Part shown: in pieces, positions 21,201 to 24,981 of the stretch
How the letters are laid out: every line of letters starts with the position of its first letter
Numbering within the stretch: position 1 is the stretch's first letter
NCBI GenBank assembly: GCA_000969725.1
Contig: JXSR01S011626.1
Length of the DNA stretch: 24,981 nucleotides
From: Ophiothrix spiculata
Lineage: Eukaryota; Echinodermata; Ophiuroidea; Amphilepidida; Ophiotrichidae
Reading direction: 5' to 3' (one strand)
The notes under the pieces: generated by a model
What the model was told of the DNA's origin: nothing
Database searches by the model: none
The model's input: the letters and a program-made list of their open reading frames with translations, nothing else
Made by a program: the position numbers and the translations under genes

Positions 21201-24200
21201 TTCTTCCAGATAAGGTCGATTAGCGAGTTTGTCAACACACCTTTATCAGCGAGTAGTTTCCATCTATCACAAAATGCTGACCACTAATAGGACAAAAACA
21301 ATGAAAGACAGTTGAATACTCCAGTACAGGAAAACTCCAATACAAGAGAACTCCAATAGCTCCCGTCTGTTTAGTTCTGTAAAATATAAATGCATTCAAA
21401 TCTCTGAAAATGCTTTCAAATCACTAAAAAGCATTTCCATGTCTCCCAATCATAGTGTCACATTTGCCCTTGCAGTTGATTTCTTTGACATTGTTAGATA
21501 ATTTTTCTAGTATATAGTTGCAGATGAGAGCTCATGGAGTTGGGTTTTTTCTTGTACTGGCCGTTTAAATATAGCAAATAGGTACTATAACATATAAACG
21601 GTCACCAAAAAATAAGTTCCCCCCATGGATGACTAGACTTTGTCATGATAGAACTCTCCATTTTGAATACATTACTTTTGCATAAAATATGTTTCTGTTT
21701 CGAGAGACACTTAAAAATGTAGGCAAAAAATTGGCTAATTTCAGAAATGTTGGTCCAATTATTTTTTATGTAGTGACGATTTGGCGCCCCCCTTGAGGTG
21801 GAGCCCGGGGCAACTTCCCCCCCCCCCTAGCTACGCCGCTGACCCACGGCACCATTTGATGAAAGCTTTTGTCGTTTTCTAACAACACTCATGTGTTTAA
21901 AAATCATTTATTCAAAACTTATTCCACGTTTACTTATTTTTTTCTCTATTTTAAATCAGTGCATGTTCCACAGTTAACACGTGATTTTGACCCTTTCTCA
22001 TTTTTAAATGAATTGCCATGACTGAAATGAAGACATTGTCGGATTAAAAGTGATGTGTCCACCGTTCTTTTCAACAACTGGTAAAGCGATTTTGTGTTTA
22101 AAATTGAACAAATTTCACGGATTTATTTGAAATTTCGACCATATAACATTTTTATACACCAGAAGAAACTTAGGTAACGAGTCATTGATCAAAATCCATA
22201 TTTTCAACATGAAAACAAAACACAGGTTAACAGTGCAGTGACATCGCGTAAAATTGTTAAGCTTTGCGATCCTTAGCTTCAAGTTTCTATGTCTTAATTT
22301 GTAAAAATGTGCAGTAATATCTCTGCTAATACTGTCTTATTGTGAAAATCATGTTTGTTTGCTCCTGAGTTTTACATGATCATCTGAAGGTTTAGAGTAT
22401 CCATGATTTCATTCCACAGATTCTCTCTCACTTTCTCTCACATTAACTCTCACTTTCAAGCAATGCTGTTTCCATGAGAGAAGCGTCACAGAATTGGGTG
22501 TCACAACATCATGCATGATATTGAAACCATGCAAAAAAGTGTACTTTGGCAGCATAGTCAGGTTAATGCAACAAATGCCATTTAAACTTGTTCTTGTTGC
22601 CACAAGAAGGCAAGAAGAAGTTAAGTGCAACTTTTTTTCGGCTGTTTTAAAAAAATGATTTTGAAACAAATGTGTCTTGCTCAAAAGCGTCATTACCTTT
22701 CATCAAGTGGTAGAGGGTGTTGAATAGAGAATTGTTTCCCTAAACGAAAACGTGTTTTATGCAGGAGAAATACAGCCAACATGGCGACTTCTGTCTTGAC
22801 AAAGTCTGTGGCCGATTTCACTAACATTTAAACACATCGCTAAAGCATCGTAAGACCGAACGCATCGTTCACTCATCGCAAATTTGCGATCACCTTTTGG
22901 CTCATCGCAAAGTTGCGATGTGTTGGAATTTTCCCCGTGCAATATTCGTATACCTTGCGACGCATCGCACGCTTGCGAAGGGTTTTTATGTCTTCGTGAA
23001 ATATAGTCTAGTTGCGCACTGTACGCATCGCAGCTACGATGCATCGCAATTGCTTAGTGAAATCGACCACTGGTCATCCAAGGGGGGAACTTATTTTTTG
23101 GTAACCGTATATCTAACCATGGGCCGTATGCATAACAAATAAGTAAATACTTCAAGTAAGAAGTAAAAGTAAATGTGAAATGATACACACAGAAAAATAA
23201 GGGCCAACGCGACACGATCCGTACCTTGTGATCACCAGACTATGATAAAAAGTCATAATTTTCGCATTCAAAGGAGCTGATATAACTTTTTCGGAGTCAG
23301 CATAATATATAACTATTTTTTAAATATTAAACTCATTATAGAATCTTGAATCTTGAGCCTCAATTATATAGTATTCTTAGTCACTGAGAGCGATTTCACT
23401 TCCTAATAAGGAATTTTGGCCATCCATTATGAGACGATAGATGACAGAGAAACAAAAAATCTTATCTTTTATTCTCTAACTATTATCATAATGACAATTT
23501 TGAATTTTGCTTTAAAACAATTTAAAATTTCCATCAAAATGACCACAAAAGATGCTTTTTGTGGGGTGTTTTGGGGTTTTATGCAATGAGGAAAAACTTG
23601 AGGGTAGAGTTGCAACACTCCTTTCAACCCCTGGGGGGGGGGCACTGACATAGAAAGGTGATACGGGTATGTACGGCTCTCAAGACCCCCTGTTTACGCC
23701 TTGTCTGCCGCTCACGAGACCCAATTTCAAGCCCAACCTTTAGTACGCAAGCCTTATTTTCAAAAATGTTCAGTTCCCCAGCCTTATTTTTTTGACATTT
23801 AGTTCCCAAGACCCCATTTCAAACAAGATTTCGAAATATTTACTTCCAGAGCCCACATTTTGCCCCAAAAAACTAGTTCTGAAGGGTCATTTGTTGGTCC
23901 CTTCAGTTCTCTAGACCCCTTTTCAGAGTCAATCTTCCGTTCCTAGACTAGGGTTTCAGATATCAGGACCGCACAACCCCTACCAAAACCAAAGTTGGAT
24001 GCCCCCGGGTTTTCAACATGTTCAACGGATAAATGGGGCTTAATTTTACTCACTTTTGATTCTAAAGGTTTCGCTGTGATGACCGTCTTGAACACATCAA
24101 TTAGCCATTGAGGATCCAAGATCACCAAATTTGTCAATAAGGAAGCTGATTCTATAGGATTACTATCACCTTCGTCGGAACCGAAGTAAATTATTGTCCC

Positions 24201-24278
24201 CAAATCATGAAAGAAATGGAGAACTGTTCTGATTTCATTGTTGTCTGTGATACCGTGTTCTTTTGCGTGTTCTTTTGC
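14930..24278 (-). CDS. ROCO-family protein, COR domain plus C-terminal Death domain (3' portion, 7 exons)
   Basis: Spliced minus-strand gene, 5' part outside the window. Joining seven exons with matching phases (24278-24054, 21283-21113, 19490-19373, 17620-17457, 16579-16505, 15960-15732, 15216-14930) gives 422 residues and a TAG stop. Visible residues 1 to about 230 read as a COR domain: FFHDLGTIIYF, then LVILDPQWLIDVF, CPQCPEEE, YYVPACLCPP, FYLNFYDYLP and PPKLFYRLGRF. Residues about 250-328 hold WVRGLQYELSVACIAC, a Cys/His-bearing linker. Residues 329-422 are Death-domain-like (LGLPHPTIQKAE, LRQWRQEMGD). ROCO proteins are multidomain GTPase scaffolds in which COR follows a Roc GTPase. A Death domain at the end recalls DAPK1 and invertebrate Roc-COR-Death proteins, so apoptosis or innate immune signalling is a guess from family. 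Roc and any ankyrin, LRR or kinase part would lie past 24981; no start codon is visible. Confidence 0.88.
15666..15701. repeat. Intronic hairpin
   Basis: AACCACAGATTTT and AAAATCTGTGGTT, 13-bp perfect arms around a 10-base A/T loop, 31 bases inside the intron after the exon F donor. Could fold in the pre-mRNA. The rest of 15220-15730 holds nothing further. Confidence 0.7.
15732..15960 (-). CDS. ROCO gene exon F: linker between COR and Death domain
   Basis: 229 nt, phase 0 in and one base out. Acceptor CACACATATAG, donor AAG/GTAAAT. Contains IVEFMDDAIKQLKTKWVRGL and YELSVACIACKEKRK, then an acidic stretch (SGKDDEEIYCELTEDH) and MRWYWEKL. The 'W-x-x-x-L-x-YE--V-C--C' pattern is seen after COR in several invertebrate ROCO proteins. 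The reading frame runs on past the donor as non-conserved sequence, which supports the splice choice. Confidence 0.85.
16112..16404 (-). mobile_element. tRNA-derived SINE
   Basis: Minus-strand order: head GGTTGGCGTAGCGTTT (A box, 16380-16395), GGTTCGATTCCCGG (B box, 16337-16350), then a central block with GGGTTTTCTCCGAG and CGGTTTCCTCC, a body, and an A/T-rich tail (AAATAAAATAAATAAA, 16111-16140). Pol III internal promoter boxes plus tail define a tRNA SINE. The central 'TTTTCTCCG..TCGGTTTCCTCC' block resembles a conserved SINE core known from several animal groups; naming the family would need a database. It lies in intron E-F in the same direction as the host gene. Confidence 0.8.
16505..16579 (-). 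CDS. ROCO gene exon E: COR end
   Basis: 25 codons, phase 0 to 0. Acceptor CATCTGTATAG, donor GAAGAG/GTAAGG. The peptide begins VVVERKQAYGG and ends ASPKICEE. It joins smoothly on both sides: ACIK/VVVERK upstream and KICEE/IVEFMDD downstream. It is short and less conserved than its neighbours, so its left boundary is the least certain; an alternative AG four bases in would need a different upstream phase. Confidence 0.75.
16580..17456 (-). other. Intron between exons D and E
   Basis: Holds no recognised element. A short open stretch near 16655-16700 ends in a good donor (AAAG/GTAAGG) but would break the phase match between exons D and E. CATTTACGATTT (16680) and AAATCGTAAATG (about 16809) are inverted copies. 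Confidence 0.5.
17457..17620 (-). CDS. ROCO gene exon D: C-terminal COR
   Basis: 164 nt; the first two bases complete the codon split from exon C, giving an Asp so that the joint reads YLPDAVFNYI. Acceptor chosen at TTCTTTAATGAAG/AC because it supplies the expected LP-D-x-x-F turn; the alternative CAG 33 bases downstream keeps frame but deletes this turn. Further residues: AARWSQEKSGIPPKLFYRLG and SSPACIK, ending at AAAG/GTAAAA in phase 0. Confidence 0.8.
17848..18630. mobile_element. CCCAGATAGC-ended TIR element
   Basis: 783 bp flanked by TA. The left end CCCAGATAGCAAAGCTTAG and the inverse right end CCCAGATAGCAAAACATGG agree over the first 15 bases, and both are followed by GTTGGGCCAA-type repeats. 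A second copy of the left end (CAGATAGCAAAGTTTAGTTG) starts at 18034. Interior rich in TTGGGCCAATG. No transposase frame, so non-autonomous. Lies in intron C-D. Confidence 0.8.
18770..19260. repeat. ATAGGGTA-rich dispersed repeat
   Basis: Contains about seven imperfect copies of (C/G)ATAGGGTATCAAA (near 18893, 18932, 18972, 19055, 19104, 19145, 19191), and GGGTAATCACC (18834) opposite GGTGATTACCC (19222), which may be the terminal parts. Looks like a mobile repeat with a tandem interior. The plus and minus frames crossing it are not convincing. Confidence 0.5.
19373..19490 (-). CDS. ROCO gene exon C: COR
   Basis: 118 nt, entering in phase 0 and leaving one base (G) of a split codon. Acceptor TTTCCTTCAG, donor CCAG/GTAAGA. 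Residues include TEKAYYVPACLCPP and GTFYLNFYDYLP, the segment of COR that ends just before its conserved 'LP-x-G/A-x-F' turn. Directly continues exon B in frame with no gap in the expected domain. Confidence 0.86.
19553..20421. mobile_element. GGGGAAAGTGGGG-ended TIR element with internal copies of its tip
   Basis: 869 bp flanked by TA on both sides (19551-19552, 20422-20423). TIR: GGGGAAAGTGGGGTAATGCC at the left, and GGGGAAAGTGGGGTAATCCC as the inverse of the right end. The inner motif TCCCGGACA/TGTCCGGGA also occurs near 19579, as an inverted pair at 19921-19954 and as another at 20206-20246. No open frame of useful length, so non-autonomous. A TA target duplication fits the Tc1/mariner-type superfamily, but this is inference. 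Lies in intron B-C. Confidence 0.85.
20521..20725. repeat. AT-rich TTAATTAA/TTTA microsatellite foldback
   Basis: (TTAA)n and (TTTA)n tracts. GTTTACGAATAAATAAATAA (20605) is inverted with one change at 20701-20720, so the tract is bounded by matching arms and may be a small foldback element rather than simple slippage. Confidence 0.7.
20726..21112. other. Intron sequence with short inverted repeat
   Basis: GACTTCATCGAAAG (about 20901) and CTTCGATGAAGTC (about 20967) are inverted copies around ACGTCACACCGGAAG (CRE/ETS-like). Nothing coding seen before exon B. Confidence 0.4.
21113..21283 (-). CDS. ROCO gene exon B: central COR
   Basis: 57 codons, phase 0 to phase 0. Acceptor TGTCCTATTAG with a T-rich tract, donor GAG/GTAAAT. 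The peptide runs from WSAFCDRWKLLADKG through GVLTNSLIDLIWKKH and LAIMEKFDLICPQCPEE. The pattern 'new helix, leucine-rich linker, MEKFDLI' is typical of COR domains in ROCO proteins. The two cysteines in CPQC pair in sequence with a further two in the next exon, which could suggest metal binding, but that is inference. Confidence 0.87.
21284..22808. other. Intron A-B, left half
   Basis: No gene recognised. Around 21780-21840 there is a remnant with GCCCGGGGCAACTT, eleven C and CTAGCTACGCCGCTG, a form commonly met at the edge of invertebrate dispersed repeats. The minus frame 22409-22693 has no recognisable family features. Confidence 0.45.
22809..23069. mobile_element. CGATTTCAC-ended MITE with TCGCAA-rich interior
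   Basis: 261 bp. The left end TGGCCGATTTCACTAA is inverted at the right end (TTAGTGAAATCGACCA) with one change. The interior has several short palindromes (ATCGCAAATTTGCGAT, CATCGCAAAGTTGCGATG, GCATCGCAGCTACGATGC). The two opposed open frames across it are a product of that composition. Confidence 0.8.
23625..24010. repeat. G-run-headed dispersed repeat with degenerate ACCCC units
   Basis: Begins with ten G and GCACTGACATAG, then GGTGATACGGGTATGT and loose repeats of 'AGTTC-CAAGACCCC-TTTCAA' (near 23683, 23718, 23797, 23880, 23917), ending near GATGCCCCCGGG. It resembles other interspersed repeats of marine invertebrates. Ends 44 bp before exon A. Confidence 0.55.
24054..24278 (-). CDS. ROCO gene exon A: N-terminal part of COR
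   Basis: 75 codons, phase 0 at both ends. The acceptor is AATTTCAG before 24278 and the donor is AAAA/GTGAGT after 24054. It begins AKEHAKEHGITDN and carries FFHDLGTIIYF and LVILDPQWLIDVFKTVIT, the most recognisable COR signature, where the domain reports low-level helix-strand packing against Roc. An upstream exon must exist because the reading frame is entered by splicing; none was found between here and 24981. Confidence 0.88.
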
Positions 24279-24556
24279 CTGAAATTATTAGAATGAAAAA
24301 ATACACATTGTTACCTGGGACGTACTATTTCTCGTCCCAGTTGTTACTTCTTTGACAATAGAAATAGGGAGTTTTCGATTTCACTATGGTAGGTGTGCTT
24401 GACGGATCATGGCACCACAAATGTGCGATTAATTTCCAACATGTAAAATAAATCAGAGGATTAATGTATATAGAATTTAGGTGCGCTATGCCATGATGAA
24501 ACACAATTGTTACAAAAAGAGCATACTTTTGAATGTAGAGTTCCATCTTAACTTCT

Positions 24557-24786
24557 AGGCTGCGATCATATAGAACTAATACTATTCGGGTATATGGTGC
24601 ACGATTTCACCTGGGCACGCGTATAAATTTAATCGAACACGTGCATTTGATGCTACTGGGTCACATAAAAGGGCACTATTCGAAAAAACGTATAGCTCGC
24701 CGAGCCTGTACAAAATATAGCTATCGAATAGCGTATAGCGAATACCGTATAAACCGTATACTTCTACATGTATGTGATCGCAGCCT
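24557..24786. mobile_element. GGCTGCGATC-ended MITE
   Basis: 230 bp with left AGGCTGCGATCATATA and the inverse of the right end AGGCTGCGATCACATA. The interior has ATTCG/CGAAT and CGTATA/TATACG inverted blocks (near 24683 and 24725-24760). No frame to support a protein. It lies upstream of exon A, in the preceding intron. Confidence 0.75.
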
Positions 24787-24981
24787 TAGGGTCCAACTAT
24801 ACATGTACTTTTTATGGGCTACCAAATATTTGGTTCAGCAAGTCTTTGTTATCTTATAATCTGATATAAAATTCTAATGTATTTCCTAATAAACCTCTAG
24901 TGCTCATTTCGACGTCATGAATCTATTGTTTTCGCATGCCATCAGGATTTATTTTGGACATAGCCAAGACGTAATTGCTTT
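24787..24981. other. No gene recognised
   Basis: Intron continuing off the window. No exon with a phase-0 donor that could feed exon A was found between 24279 and 24981. Confidence 0.4.

Noticed and set aside
22840..23045. Repeated TCGCAA units as a possible CRISPR array
   Set aside because: Units are short palindromes of uneven spacing inside a TIR element in animal DNA; no constant repeat-spacer pattern.
22757..23142. Opposed 80-95 codon frames
   Set aside because: They lie across the TIR element at 22809-23069 and reflect its palindromic, stop-poor composition.

Overview
This window looks like AT-rich, repeat-dense, intron-rich animal DNA. There are no bacterial-style operons. Coding is broken into short exons with GT/AG splice sites, and non-LTR retrotransposon, Penelope-like, SINE and MITE-like remains are spread throughout. 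The one clear host gene, a Roc-COR-Death type protein, together with many TAGGCCTA palindromes and the style of the repeats, suggests a marine invertebrate, perhaps a deuterostome such as an echinoderm, hemichordate or amphioxus. That placement is inference; nothing here fixes the species.

Host gene: the minus strand from 24278 down to 14930 carries the 3' portion of a ROCO-family gene. Seven exons can be joined with agreeing phases (24278-24054, 21283-21113, 19490-19373, 17620-17457, 16579-16505, 15960-15732, 15216-14930). They give 422 codons plus a stop. The visible protein is most of a COR domain, a Cys/His-containing linker and a C-terminal Death domain. The Roc GTPase and anything before it would lie beyond the right edge of the window. 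All sequence between these exons is intron, and the introns are filled with mobile elements.

Left part (1-14.6 kb): no host gene is recognised. It holds palindromes and inverted repeats (57-85, 432-453, 1503-1724, 1960-2090, and a 21-bp inverted pair 1113/2311), two perfect RFX X-box-like palindromes, and LINE 3' ends at 4718-4801 and 5982-6324. There is a duplicated pair of repeat modules at 6968-7611 and 9283-10250, a CpG-containing promoter-like patch near 7640-7880, and a broken Penelope-like reverse transcriptase fragment (9036-9278, minus). A CR1/L2-type LINE with its middle deleted (10244-11930, minus) has a further LINE endonuclease fragment beside it (13110-13280, minus). A sandwich of TIR elements (13642-14603) closes this part.

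Intronic elements of the ROCO gene: a tRNA-derived SINE (16112-16404), a CCCAGATAGC-ended element (17848-18630), an ATAGGGTA repeat block (18770-19260), a GGGGAAAGTGGGG-ended element full of copies of its own tip (19553-20421), an AT-rich foldback (20521-20725), a CGATTTCAC-ended MITE (22809-23069), a G-run-headed dispersed repeat (23625-24010) and a GGCTGCGATC-ended MITE (24557-24786).
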